From assembly GCA_029007825.1 (NCBI GenBank), contig JAQXIO010000056.1, forward strand, positions 1-41,662: a stretch of 41,662 bases of DNA, written 5' to 3'. A model generated the notes under the pieces. The model ran no database searches. It was not told the origin of the DNA and was given only the letters and a program-made list of their open reading frames with translations. The position numbers and the translations under genes are program-made. Positions 7,674 through 16,769 of this stretch are shown here, in pieces (within the stretch, counting starts at the first letter, position 1; the number at the start of each line of letters is the position of its first letter). Origin of the DNA: Bacteroidales bacterium. GTDB lineage: Bacteria > Bacteroidota > Bacteroidia > Bacteroidales > JAQXIO01.

Positions 7674-10460
7674 ATGAAAAACAAAACTTTCAAAGGTATT
7701 TGGCGGCGTTTGATTCTTGCCGCGGCATTGCCTTTCGCGGCAATATTGTTACAGGCTCAGAGCCTTTTGCCGGTAGATTTGCGATGCGAATACAGTAAAA
7801 ATCCTTTAGGAATCGATGTTTCGACCCCGAAACTGAGTTGGAAACTGACTGATAAAGAGCGTAATGCGCGACAGACGGCATACGAAATCGAGGTGGCTAC
7901 TTCACTGAAAGATTTAAAGGCCGGAAAGGCTAATATCTGGAAGAGTGGCGAGGTGAAGTCGGACGATAACGTGCACATCCGTTATGCGGGAAATGCGCTG
8001 GAGCCTTTTACTCGTTATTACTGGCGCGTGCGTGCCTGGGACGGCAACGGCAAGGCGGGCGAATGGAGCGATGCCGCATGGTTCGAAACGGCAATGTTGT
8101 CGCAGTCGGACTGGAAGGCTAAATGGATCGGCGACGAGCGGAAACAGTTCACGCGCGACGAGGATTTCTACCAGGAGGATCCTATGCCTCTGTTTCAAAA
8201 GGAGTTTAGAACAAATAAAAAAGTTGCGGATGCCCGATTGTATATCTGTGGTTTAGGCTATTACGAGGCTTATCTGAACGGTAAGAAGATCGGCGAGAAT
8301 ATGGTTGATCCGGGCTGGACGGCTCACCGCAAAGAGGCTCATTATGTGACTTACGATATTACCGACCAGTTGAAAAACGGCAAGAACGCTATCGGGGTGA
8401 TGCTGGGCAACGGTTGGTGGAACCCGCTTCCGCTGCGCTTATTCAGAACTTATAATCTGCGCGACGTACAGGAGACGGGGCGCCCGTGCCTGAAGGCTCA
8501 GATTTTAGTGCGTTACAACGACGGCAGCGAGGAGTGGATCAATACGGACGAGAGTTGGCTGACTACGGAGGGTCCGATCGTACTGAATAACGTATATTTA
8601 GGTGAAAAATACGATGCGCGCCGTGAGGTTAAGGGTTTTGCCCAACCGGGCGCCAACACGTCGAAATGGAAAAAGGCTACCGTGGTACAGGGTCCGTCGG
8701 GCGTTTTAGTTCCGCGTATGCAACCGCCCGTACAGGTGGATCATGTATTGAAACCGGTGGCTATTTACGAACCGCAACCGGGCGTTTATGTCGTAGATAT
8801 GGGGCAGAATTTCGCCGGTGTGGGACGCATCAAGGTAAAGGCTCCGAAGGGTACGGAGATTTCCCTGCGCTACGGAGAGATTATCAATGACGACAAGAGC
8901 CTCAATACGATCACGGTAAATGCGGGGCATATCAAAGAGATCTGGGGACTGGACGGCGGTCCGGGTGCCCCGAAGACTGCCGAACAGCTCGACCGTTATG
9001 TGGCAAAGGGCGAAGGACGCGAAGTGTGGAACCCGCGCTTTACGTTCCACGGCTTCCGCTACATCGAAGTGAAGGGCTGGCCGGGAAAATTGACGGCGAA
9101 CGATATAGAGGGCTTGCAGATGCATCCGGCTCTCGAACAGCACGGAAGCTTTACCTGCTCGAACGATATGTTCAACCACCTGAACAGTGTGGTGGACTGG
9201 ACGTTCAAGAGTAACTTGTTCAGCGTGCAGAGCGACTGTCCGGCACGTGAAAAAATGGGCTACGGGGGCGATATCGTGGCTACGTGCGAGGCTTTTATCT
9301 ATAATTACGATATGGCGAATTTCTACCGGAAGGTGGCGCGCGACTTCGTGAACGACCAACGCCCGAAGGGGGGTATGCCGGAGATTGCGCCGAATACGGG
9401 AATCGCTTTGTACAGTCCGGGCGACGGCGCGGGCCCGCTGGGCTGGCAGCTTGCCTATCCGTATGTGCTTGACCGCTTGTATGAGATGTACGGTGACCGT
9501 GATTTACTGGAGTCTCATTTTCCGGCTTTCGAACGCCAGATGAAGTTTCTGGAATCGGCGGCTTATGAAGATCTGTTCGACCGCGACATCAGCGACCACG
9601 AGGCTTTGGACCCGAAACCTATTTCGCTGACGGTGAATTGTTATTATTATCATCATGCTTTGCTGATGAAGAAGTTTGCGAAGATTTTAGGGAAGGAGGA
9701 TGCTTACAAGCATGCGGAGGAGTTGCGCAAGCGTATCGAACGGGCTATCGTGAGAACTTACCTTGTTCCGAATACGGGTCGTTTCGACAACGGAACGCAG
9801 TCGGCACAGATTTTTGCCCTGTACTACGATCTTTCTCCGGAGAAGGAGAAGAGTTTCGAGTGGTTGCTGAAGGAGATCGAACGTCATGACGGCCATTTGT
9901 CAACGGGCATTTTCTCTACGAAGATGATGTTCGACGTTCTACGTGAGGCAGACCGCAACGATATCGCTTATATGATTGCGAACCAGCGCGATTATCCGGG
10001 TTGGGGCCATATGCTTGCGAACGATGCCACTACGTTGTGGGAGACTTGGGCTCAGCCGACGAGCGCATCTTATAATCACCCGATGTTCGGGCAGGTGGTA
10101 GAGTGGTATTACCGCTCGCTGCTGGGTATCAACCCTGCTACACCGGGCTTCAAGAGCATCGAGATCAAGCCTCAACCGGCAGGCGACCTGACGTGGGCGA
10201 AGGGTAGCTACGAATCGCCTTACGGTACGATCGGCTCGGCATGGGAGATCAAAGACGGGGTTTATTCGCTGGAGGTTACAATTCCGGTGAACACGACCGC
10301 TACGGTATGGATTCCCACGGCTTCGGCGCAGGGCGTGAAAGCCGACGGTAAAGCGGTAGGTTCGGATTCTTCGATCCGATATGAGGGTGCTAACGGGCGT
10401 TATCAGTTGTATAACATCGGTTCGGGTACTTACCGTTTCAGCGCTCCTTACAATAAATAA
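7674..10460 (+). CDS. Secreted alpha-L-rhamnosidase, GH78
   Basis: This 928-residue enzyme is predicted to hydrolyse terminal alpha-L-rhamnose from plant glycosides, pectin or other glycans in the periplasm or at the surface. A signal peptide (residues 1-28, ending LLQAQS) is followed by a fibronectin-like domain (about 30-140), the GH78 N-terminal beta domain (about 160-330, with YICGLGYYEAYLNGKKIG), a beta sandwich (about 345-460), the (alpha/alpha)6 catalytic barrel (about 480-810) and a C-terminal beta domain. The motif DCPAREKMGYGGD has D, E and D at the same spacing as the catalytic acidic cluster of characterised GH78 enzymes, and LWETW supplies the second key glutamate. Length is normal. 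No SusCD pair or rhamnose catabolic gene is adjacent, so it is not inside an obvious polysaccharide utilisation locus. Confidence 0.95.
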   Translation: MKNKTFKGIWRRLILAAALPFAAILLQAQSLLPVDLRCEYSKNPLGIDVSTPKLSWKLTDKERNARQTAYEIEVATSLKDLKAGKANIWKSGEVKSDDNVHIRYAGNALEPFTRYYWRVRAWDGNGKAGEWSDAAWFETAMLSQSDWKAKWIGDERKQFTRDEDFYQEDPMPLFQKEFRTNKKVADARLYICGLGYYEAYLNGKKIGENMVDPGWTAHRKEAHYVTYDITDQLKNGKNAIGVMLGNGWWNPLPLRLFRTYNLRDVQETGRPCLKAQILVRYNDGSEEWINTDESWLTTEGPIVLNNVYLGEKYDARREVKGFAQPGANTSKWKKATVVQGPSGVLVPRMQPPVQVDHVLKPVAIYEPQPGVYVVDMGQNFAGVGRIKVKAPKGTEISLRYGEIINDDKSLNTITVNAGHIKEIWGLDGGPGAPKTAEQLDRYVAKGEGREVWNPRFTFHGFRYIEVKGWPGKLTANDIEGLQMHPALEQHGSFTCSNDMFNHLNSVVDWTFKSNLFSVQSDCPAREKMGYGGDIVATCEAFIYNYDMANFYRKVARDFVNDQRPKGGMPEIAPNTGIALYSPGDGAGPLGWQLAYPYVLDRLYEMYGDRDLLESHFPAFERQMKFLESAAYEDLFDRDISDHEALDPKPISLTVNCYYYHHALLMKKFAKILGKEDAYKHAEELRKRIERAIVRTYLVPNTGRFDNGTQSAQIFALYYDLSPEKEKSFEWLLKEIERHDGHLSTGIFSTKMMFDVLREADRNDIAYMIANQRDYPGWGHMLANDATTLWETWAQPTSASYNHPMFGQVVEWYYRSLLGINPATPGFKSIEIKPQPAGDLTWAKGSYESPYGTIGSAWEIKDGVYSLEVTIPVNTTATVWIPTASAQGVKADGKAVGSDSSIRYEGANGRYQLYNIGSGTYRFSAPYNK

Positions 10461-10480
10461 GAAAGATATTTCTCTTCTAT

Positions 10481-10518
10481 AAAAAATCCCGCAATGGAAA
10501 CGATTGCGGGATTTTTTG
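10481..10518. terminator. Intrinsic terminator after the rhamnosidase
   Basis: A 15-bp perfect stem (10481-10495 with 10503-10517) flanks the 7-base loop ggaaacg and ends in a run of T's; the A run on the other side makes it bidirectional. Confidence 0.9.
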
Positions 10519-10930
10519 TTGCTTTATTTTCAGAGGTTGGCCGCATTTGGGGAGGGATAGAGAAGATATAGCATTTTATTTTTTATCGGTGGCCGGGAAG
10601 GTAGAAGCGGCAAAATTTTCCGCTTCGGGCAGAGGGGAACGAATGCAACAATCATAGCGGGTTACTTCTTTTATATTCTATAATATAGGACGTCTTTATT
10701 TTCGGAGGTTGTATGCCTATAAAGCCCTGAGGATAGTTATCTGGGGAATGTGCTTTTTCCACCGCCGATAATAATCTGCAAGGGTTGCCGTAAACAGCTG
10801 ATTGCACAGGGGGGAGATAAAGATATTATTTATATAACAGTGATTTAGGTTCGTACTCTTTAATACTGCAACGTATCTTACTTAAATATTTGTAAGAGTT
10901 CCAGCTGCCTTTTCCGGTTTCATTGCCAAC
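10519..10930. other. Intergenic stretch without a recognisable gene
   Basis: Both strands were read between the two terminators. No open frame with a plausible start, no TAnnTTTG element and no clear RNA structure was found. It separates two convergent genes. Confidence 0.5.
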
Positions 10931-10966
10931 AAAAAAGCCGGGTTTGAAAAATCCCGGCTTTTTTTG
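10931..10966. terminator. Intrinsic terminator for the hybrid kinase (bidirectional)
   Basis: The stem gccggg/cccggc (10937-10942 with 10953-10958) is extended by six A's on the left and T's on the right. Read on the minus strand it lies about 20 bases after the stop of the hybrid kinase gene and ends in U's. Confidence 0.85.
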
Positions 10967-10987
10967 TTTTATATTTTCAAACTGCGG

Positions 10988-12895
10988 TTATGCTTCAGAA
11001 CCGGCATCGCCTGAGAAAAGGTATTTGTTCGCACAGTTCTCTATCTGTTCGATTGTAAAAGGCTTCACCAACACTTCGTTGCATCCGGCTGCAAGGGCTT
11101 GTTGCTGTTCGGTGCGGAACTGAAAGGCTGTTACAGCGACAATCGGCACATGGGGTGATATTGCGCGTATGCGTTTAATGGCTTCTACGCCGTTCATGAC
11201 GGGCATACGGATATCCATCAGCACGAGATCGAAAGGTTCCCGCTGAAAACTGTTTACGGCTTCCTGACCATTTCTTGCCCAAGAGACCGTATGTTTTTTA
11301 TTGAGGGATGTATTTATCTGGATAAAGGCAGATTCCATATCTTCCGCAACCAGTATTTTTTTACCGCTTTTTTCGGGTTCTACCAAATGCCACTCGTTTT
11401 TAGACGGGGTATCGGGTTTAACGAAACGATACGGTATGATAAAAGTAAATGTACTGCCTTTTCCAAGTGTCGATTCTACTTCAATACGTCCTTCCAAGCG
11501 GTCGGCGAGCGCCTGGCAAATGGATAAACCGAGACCTGTTCCGGATACAAATTCGTCCAGCTTCTCAAAACGCCCGAATATTTTGGTTAGTTGATCGGGG
11601 GAGATGCCGCGCCCGGTATCTTTGACATACAGCCGCAGCCATTCCCCGTCTTCCGCCATCCCAAGGGTTATAGAGCCTTTTCCGGTGTTTTTTATTGCGT
11701 TGGAAAGGAAGTTGAAGAGTATCTGCATCACCCGGTTACGGTCGGTGAGTGTCCATATTTTTTTCGCCGGGCTTTCTATATAGAGATCCACGTGTTCCGG
11801 CATTTTGAGTTGATGTACTTTTCCGACTTCATCTATCAGTGCGGACATTTCGGTGGGTTGGATGTTGGTTTCCGATTTACCGGATTCAATGCGGGACAGA
11901 TCGAGCACATCGCTAATCAATTGCAACAGGAGGTTGCTGTTTTTCTGGATGATATCGACATATTCAGCTTTCTCTGCGGGATCGTCGGTAGTGAGGAGTA
12001 TTTCGGAGAATCCGACAACGGCATTAAGAGGCGTACGTATTTCATGGCTCATATTGGCGAGGAAGAGGGATTTCATCTTATCGGATTCTTCGGCTTTACG
12101 TTTGGCTTCGAGCAATTCGGCTGAGCGTTGCATCCGGTCGCCTATATCGTGAATCAGCGCGAGCACCGTATTATCTTCGAACGGTGCGATACGTGCCTGA
12201 AAGTAGAATCGTCCCTGGCCTTTCATATCTAACGGATATTCTATCTCTCTCAACTGCCCGTCTTTCAGACATTCGCGTATATTACGCAGAAAGAGATCGC
12301 TCACTTCGGGTGAATATACAGTCCGTCCGTCTATTCCTATCAGTGTCTCCGTGGGATGGAGCAGTACTGTTCCTTCGGACATCATCACATCGCGAATAAA
12401 GAAGTTATCGTCGAATATAAAAATGAATTCGGGGAGTGCCTGAATGACTTTACGGTTTCTTTCTTCGAGACGCCTGATTTTCTGTTCACTCTCGCATCTG
12501 TCGGTAACATTCTCCGTATAAAACATCAGTTTGAGGGGATTGCCATCGGGATCACGTTCACGCACGGAAAAAAAACGGGACTCCAACCAGACGGTTTTTC
12601 CTCCGTTAGCAGCGAATCTCAGACACAACGAGTTTTTCTCGTCCCGATCAAGCAGGCGTGACCGAAATACATCCAACGTAAGTCCTTCACGATCAACAGG
12701 ATGTACAAATTCAAAACTTTGTTCTACGGTTTCGAAAAATATACCGGCCTTGTCCAGTTCCAATACCTGAAAATAGTCTTCAGAAAAAACAATTTTGTCT
12801 AAAATGAGGTCGTACTCCCACAATGCGATCTTATGTGCAGCAAGTACTAATTTGGCATTCCGGAAATTATCCGAATGGTCGTTGTCGAAACTCAT
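10988..12895 (-). CDS. PAS hybrid histidine kinase with C-terminal receiver
   Basis: This 635-residue soluble protein contains two PAS modules (about residues 10-145 and 150-260), a HisKA domain with SHEIRTPLNAVVGF, a HATPase domain (N box NFLSNAIKNT, G1 DTGRGIS, G2 GTGLGLSI) and a receiver domain (about 510-628). The receiver has the acidic pair in ILVAEDME, phospho-acceptor D561 in LMDIRMP, the threonine in VAVTAF and the lysine in VLVKPF. No membrane segment, HPt domain or DNA-binding domain is seen, so the signal must pass to a separate HPt protein or act on another target. The kinase core is close to that of the multi-PAS kinase at 171-4730 (both have FEKLDEF before GTGLGLSI), so they are paralogues. 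The start at 12895 (MSFDNDHSD) is the first ATG in frame; no promoter consensus was found upstream. Confidence 0.9.
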   Translation of the reverse strand: MSFDNDHSDNFRNAKLVLAAHKIALWEYDLILDKIVFSEDYFQVLELDKAGIFFETVEQSFEFVHPVDREGLTLDVFRSRLLDRDEKNSLCLRFAANGGKTVWLESRFFSVRERDPDGNPLKLMFYTENVTDRCESEQKIRRLEERNRKVIQALPEFIFIFDDNFFIRDVMMSEGTVLLHPTETLIGIDGRTVYSPEVSDLFLRNIRECLKDGQLREIEYPLDMKGQGRFYFQARIAPFEDNTVLALIHDIGDRMQRSAELLEAKRKAEESDKMKSLFLANMSHEIRTPLNAVVGFSEILLTTDDPAEKAEYVDIIQKNSNLLLQLISDVLDLSRIESGKSETNIQPTEMSALIDEVGKVHQLKMPEHVDLYIESPAKKIWTLTDRNRVMQILFNFLSNAIKNTGKGSITLGMAEDGEWLRLYVKDTGRGISPDQLTKIFGRFEKLDEFVSGTGLGLSICQALADRLEGRIEVESTLGKGSTFTFIIPYRFVKPDTPSKNEWHLVEPEKSGKKILVAEDMESAFIQINTSLNKKHTVSWARNGQEAVNSFQREPFDLVLMDIRMPVMNGVEAIKRIRAISPHVPIVAVTAFQFRTEQQQALAAGCNEVLVKPFTIEQIENCANKYLFSGDAGSEA

Positions 12896-13628
12896 AACAG
12901 GGAATTTGTCAGGATTAGAAGATTATAGAAACTGTCTAAAATTACAACACATTGTTTCATGCTCTTTTTCACTGTCAAATTCATTAAATGAGTGTCTTCT
13001 TTTTGTCTTCATCAGGCCTTAAAGAAGCAGCTCAAGATTATATAGTTCTTGAATCAGTTGTCGCAATCCACAACATTCGCCGGATCATTTCCGGTCCGGC
13101 GAATTTCGGTTAAAGATAGACAGAATTCAGAAAAAAACAAACAGTATAAAATTATTCTGTATTTTGGCATTATCCGTCTCATATTCAGACGAGAAAGACA
13201 TCTATATTCTTTAAACAACACTCATAAAGGCGGGAATCGGAGGGTGCTCCTGTTCTCTCGCGGCGTTATACGATGCACGGCAGGGATGTATTCAGGGGAA
13301 AGAGAGCTTGCGGGGAGAGGGTGAACATAATGCTCCGGTGCGGGCGAAGGCTACCGGGAAGTATATATCTTTATTCGTTTTTGCCGGGGTAATTTCGTGT
13401 GCCTGAAATTTTTTTTCTGTCAAACATAGGGTAGGAAAAATAAATTTCCACCTGATTTTTAACGTTCATCTTATAAGATAAGAGAGAGGTTTATAAAGCC
13501 GCAACAGAACGGTTGCGTTTTTTGATTTGCAACGTGTCCGGAATGCAGCTATTACAGTAATTTTTGTTTCGTGGTTTAAAAAAAACAAAATGGTATGCGT
13601 GGTTTACGCATTACGAGGGTTTTCTCTT
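12896..13628. other. Long intergenic region with several hairpins
   Basis: This gap between divergent genes holds no open frame that I can support. It does hold structure: a perfect 10-bp stem with a 10-base loop (13075-13084 with 13095-13104); a G-rich folded stretch at about 13230-13360, listed separately; and a short stem (13500-13505 with 13512-13517) followed by six T's, like a small intrinsic terminator. The flanks are AT-rich. Confidence 0.5.
13230..13360 (+). ncRNA. Possible structured RNA (candidate only)
   Basis: This segment is much richer in G than the AT-rich DNA on both sides and contains three stems: ggag/ctcc with a GGTG loop (13239-13250); a long-range helix joining 13252-13261 to 13310-13326 (gttc/gaac, tctc/gaga, gc/gc); and ccggt/accgg (13335-13339 with 13353-13357). 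It matches no riboswitch or housekeeping RNA that I know. A terminator-like hairpin stands at 13500-13523. The strand is a guess from the direction of that hairpin and of the gene downstream. It could be chance pairing. Confidence 0.2.
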
Positions 13629-13636
13629 TATATTTG
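13629..13636 (+). promoter_or_regulatory. -7 promoter element of the alcohol dehydrogenase gene
   Basis: TATATTTG fits TAnnTTTG, with GTTT about 23 bases upstream as a poor -33 element. The predicted transcript starts near 13643, leaving a leader of about 160 bases. Confidence 0.5.
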
Positions 13637-13802
13637 CAGAACATTAGGATGTGCCCGGGCAATTTTTGAGAATAAGTTCTCACGATTGGCGTGGCTTTTA
13701 CTAATTTGAAGACCGGATACGGCCGGACAAAATGGAACACAAGCTTTGATTTTGCCTCCGGACTTTCATTTTATTTATATTGAAAATACAAACAGAGCAA
13801 TT

Positions 13803-14975
13803 ATGTATAATATGAGGTTTAACCAGTTTATTCCAACCAATCTTTTTTTCGGTTGCGGAAGTATCGAAAGGCTTGCAACGGAGAGATTGCCGGGGAAAAA
13901 GGCTTTTGTCGTAATTTCTTCGGGGACGTCGATGCGGAAATACGGCTATTTAGACAAGGTGTTGAAGTTGCTCGAGAAGAACGGCATTCCTGCCGTAGTG
14001 TATGACAAGATATTACCGAATCCGATCCTTTCGCATGTAGCGGAGGCTGCGGAGCTTTGCCGGGGCGAGGGATGCGATTTCGTAATCGGTTTAGGGGGCG
14101 GGAGTTCGATCGACTCGGCTAAATCGATCGCTTTGCTGGCCTGTAATCCGGGCGATTACTGGGATTATGTTACGGGGGGCTCGGGCAAAGGGCTTCCGGC
14201 AGAGAAGGGTGCTTTGCCTATTATCGCTATCCCGACAACGGCGGGAACGGGTACGGAGGCGGACCCGTGGACGGTTATCACGAACGAGAAGCTGAACGAG
14301 AAGATCGGTTTCGGCAACGAATATACTTTCCCGACTATTTCAATCGTTGACCCGGAGCTGATGGTGTCGGTTCCGCCGCGGCTTACGGCTTACCAGGGCT
14401 TCGACGCATTTTTCCATGCGGCTGAGGGCTTTATCGCACGGACGGCAACTCCGATCAGTGATTTGTATGCACTGAAGAGTATCGATTTGCTTTACCGGCA
14501 TCTGCCCCAGGCGGTAGAGAACGGAAACGACATAGAGGCTCGTACGAAGGTGGCGCTTGCCAGCACATTGTCGGGTATGGTGGAATCGACTTCGAGCTGT
14601 ACGTCGGAACATTCGTTAGAGCATGCGATGAGCGCTTTCTATCCGGAGCTTCCGCACGGTGCGGGGCTTATCATGCTTTCGGCGGCTTATTTCAATACGT
14701 TCGCGCATATGGTTCCGGAGCGTTTTATTATGATGGCGGAGGCTATGACGGGGAAGAAGAGCAACGATCCGAAGGATTTTATCCATGCGCTGACGGAGTT
14801 GCAGAAGGCTTGCGGTGTGGCTGACCTGAAGATGTCGGACTGGAATATCAGGGAGGAGGATTTGCCGCGTTTCGTACGCAACGCCCGCGAGACGATGGGC
14901 GGTCTTTTCCAGGTGGACCCGGCACGGCTGCCGGACGAGGCTTTCCTGAATATTTATAAGTTGTCATACAGATAA
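13803..14975 (+). CDS. Iron-containing alcohol dehydrogenase
   Basis: This 390-residue enzyme belongs to the group III (Fe-ADH) family and should reduce aldehydes or oxidise alcohols with NAD(P)H. The nucleotide-binding loop GLGGGSSIDSAK and the family segment PTTAGTGTEADP are present, and the metal ligands can be placed at D201 and H205 (GFDAFFHAAEGF), H274 (EHAMSAF) and H285 (ELPHGAGL). Substrate cannot be read from sequence; butanol- and lactaldehyde-type enzymes share this fold. Because a rhamnosidase lies upstream, lactaldehyde reduction is conceivable but unproven. ATG 13803 is chosen because the protein then starts close to the family N terminus (FNQFIPTNLFFGCGS); an in-frame start at 13746 would add 19 unmatched residues. 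It is monocistronic, with a promoter before and a terminator after. Confidence 0.93.
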   Translation: MYNMRFNQFIPTNLFFGCGSIERLATERLPGKKAFVVISSGTSMRKYGYLDKVLKLLEKNGIPAVVYDKILPNPILSHVAEAAELCRGEGCDFVIGLGGGSSIDSAKSIALLACNPGDYWDYVTGGSGKGLPAEKGALPIIAIPTTAGTGTEADPWTVITNEKLNEKIGFGNEYTFPTISIVDPELMVSVPPRLTAYQGFDAFFHAAEGFIARTATPISDLYALKSIDLLYRHLPQAVENGNDIEARTKVALASTLSGMVESTSSCTSEHSLEHAMSAFYPELPHGAGLIMLSAAYFNTFAHMVPERFIMMAEAMTGKKSNDPKDFIHALTELQKACGVADLKMSDWNIREEDLPRFVRNARETMGGLFQVDPARLPDEAFLNIYKLSYR

Positions 14976-15011
14976 ATTCATTTTCACGGTAAAAAATTAT
15001 TCTTTTTACGA

Positions 15012-15044
15012 TAGGCTGGCCGGTAACCGGCCGGTCTTTTTTTT
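15012..15044 (+). terminator. Intrinsic terminator after the alcohol dehydrogenase
   Basis: The stem ggccgg/ccggcc, extended by wobble and Watson-Crick pairs, is followed by a run of eight T's. The AT-rich DNA from here to 15188 shows no gene. Confidence 0.8.
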
Positions 15045-15188
15045 ATTATTCATTTTCCTTTCTACCAGAAATTTTCATAGAATAAGACGAAAGAAAAATA
15101 GACTCTTTTGTATTCTGCTTACATTACAAGCATTGCCATTGTTTCTATATTTCACCAAATAAAAATACTTCTTAATTAATTTTATAAA

Positions 15189-15196
15189 TATCTTTG
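15189..15196 (+). promoter_or_regulatory. -7 promoter element upstream of the small secreted protein
   Basis: TATCTTTG fits TAnnTTTG and predicts a start near 15203, about 105 bases before the ATG at 15309. No TTTG is seen at -33. Confidence 0.5.
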
Positions 15197-15308
15197 CACT
15201 CTAATTTACATTTACAGTTTGCAGATATATTACCGAACGAATAACCATCCCTATTATCAAACGACATAGGGCCTTTTATAAAGCCTAATAAAGAATTTAT
15301 TCCCTAAT

Positions 15309-15763
15309 ATGAAAAGTACAATCACTTTAATTATCGCAAGCATTCCACTTTTATACAATACCGGCTATACGTATGCCCAGAATGACGAAAGGGAATTTAC
15401 GAATATGCTGACAGAATTTTATACGACATATGACCTTGCCTGGTCAAAAAACGAAAATAATCTAACAGGGCGATTGGATTCGCTTCAACAGAAGTATTGT
15501 ACAAAGAAATTCAATAAAAGATTAAAGAAAATGTTCGAGGCACAGGGTGTGGATGATGATCTTTTTACGAAAGATTACGGCACTGATAAAGAGTCAATAA
15601 AAACATTACTAATAACGAAAAACCCGGCAGAAAACTATATTTATACTGTTTCTTATATTGTAAATACAGAGGATTCTACCAATAAAAAATTAAACAAAAA
15701 GTTCAAATCCGTATAGTTATAGCCGAAGAAGAGGGGAGTTTTAAAATCGACGATGTGCTTTAA
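15309..15763 (+). pseudogene. Frameshifted small secreted protein, DUF3828/NTF2-like
   Basis: A signal peptide (residues 1-23, ending YTYAQ) is followed by a small alpha/beta domain with FYTTYDLAW, LQQKYCTKKFNKRL and YIYTVSYIV, resembling NTF2-like DUF3828 proteins. The open frame stops at 15716. A frame one base back continues from the A run at 15696-15700 as VQIRIVIAEEEGSFKIDDVL and stops at 15763; this ends like the family, with a strand and an IDDV motif. One A missing from a run of six explains both facts. It is either a real one-base deletion or a sequencing or assembly error. A programmed shift is unlikely because no complete slippery heptamer fits the frame. The gene is AT-richer than its neighbours and stands 72 bases before a lipoprotein gene of similar layout. 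Confidence 0.6.
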
Positions 15764-15835
15764 CGGCTAAAGAAGAGTTTTTTCAAAAGTCGTTCAAATC
15801 ATATTTTATCAACAATTATATTATATATAGGTCCA

Positions 15836-16477
15836 ATGAAAAATTATTCAATCTACAAAAAATTGAATTTTGTTATTATGATGGGGATTATCTTTTGTTC
15901 AGCAGGTTGCCAAACGAGGCAAGAAGAAAAGGCTCCGGAAATTCCCCAAAACGATTCTACGGCATTGAACGTAACCAGTTTCGACAGTGACAGCCTTGAA
16001 ATGGCGGCGTTGATAAAAAATATGCTGATATGGGATGATTCGAGCAAAATGGGGGATTTTCTGGAAAAGACCGATTCTCCGGACGACAGCATATATACCG
16101 GAATCGACTGGGAGATACACCAGAAAAGGATGCAGGTATTATCGGATACAAAACTGTTTAACGAGGATTTTTTAGAAAATTATCAGAAAATAGCCGAACA
16201 TCTCGACAGAGAGCTAAAAGAGAATCCGTTAAAATGCTATGTGGGAGAGATACCTCCTTATGGTGGTTTCAGGTTATGGTGTAATTGCCAGGATTATCCT
16301 GACGACAGGGAAAATTGCTTTACTATTTTCAACCTAAAAGTCGAAGGTGATTCTGCAAGCTTTAAATGGGGCTGGGGTGGTGAAGAATGGGGTAACTATG
16401 TCAAGGTAAAAAAGAAAAACAATTCCTGGCGTATTTCTTATATGGAGCAATTCGACATTGAGCGTTTTAGCTGGTAA
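15836..16477 (+). CDS. Putative lipoprotein of unknown function
   Basis: The first residues form a lipoprotein signal (hydrophobic FVIMMGIIF, lipobox FCSAGC), so the 213-residue protein should be lipid-anchored after cleavage before the Cys. A linker (QTRQEEKAPEIPQNDST) leads to a compact domain with many Asp and Trp residues, ending WRISYMEQFDIERFSW. The arrangement (helices, then strands, a C-terminal strand after NSW) recalls the NTF2-like DUF3828 group and the broken gene just upstream; this is a weak resemblance. No catalytic motif is visible. It shares the AT-rich composition of the upstream gene, suggesting that the pair arrived or evolves together. Confidence 0.7.
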   Translation: MKNYSIYKKLNFVIMMGIIFCSAGCQTRQEEKAPEIPQNDSTALNVTSFDSDSLEMAALIKNMLIWDDSSKMGDFLEKTDSPDDSIYTGIDWEIHQKRMQVLSDTKLFNEDFLENYQKIAEHLDRELKENPLKCYVGEIPPYGGFRLWCNCQDYPDDRENCFTIFNLKVEGDSASFKWGWGGEEWGNYVKVKKKNNSWRISYMEQFDIERFSW

Positions 16478-16700
16478 TAACTATATCTCTGCTATCACGG
16501 CCAATAAAAGTTTTCTGAAAAACCGATTTCTACGAATACAATCGATCCGGTATCTTGTTAAAGGGTCAGAAGTTTTTTCAAGAGAGGGTAACAATGGCCT
16601 TCTCCGTATATTTCTTTCGCTCTTATTTCTTAACCGAATAGAACTATCAACTCGTACACAGGAATGAATGCTGTGTATTATTCAATTAAAAAAGAGGGAA

Positions 16701-16740
16701 AAAATTATCCCCGGAACGATCAGGTTACCGTTCCGGGGAT
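16701..16740 (-). terminator. Intrinsic terminator of the large surface protein
   Basis: The stem atccccggaacg (16707-16718) pairs perfectly over 12 bp with 16729-16740 around a 10-base loop. Read on the minus strand it is followed by AATTTTTT, about 30 bases after the stop of the surface-protein gene. Confidence 0.88.
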
Positions 16741-16769
16741 GGTTTGTAAGTTAAGGGTTTATTCAGATT

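Noticed and set aside
15690..15716. Programmed -1 frameshift in the small secreted protein
   Set aside because: The run AACAAAAAG does not offer a full X-XXY-YYZ heptamer in frame; a missing A is simpler.
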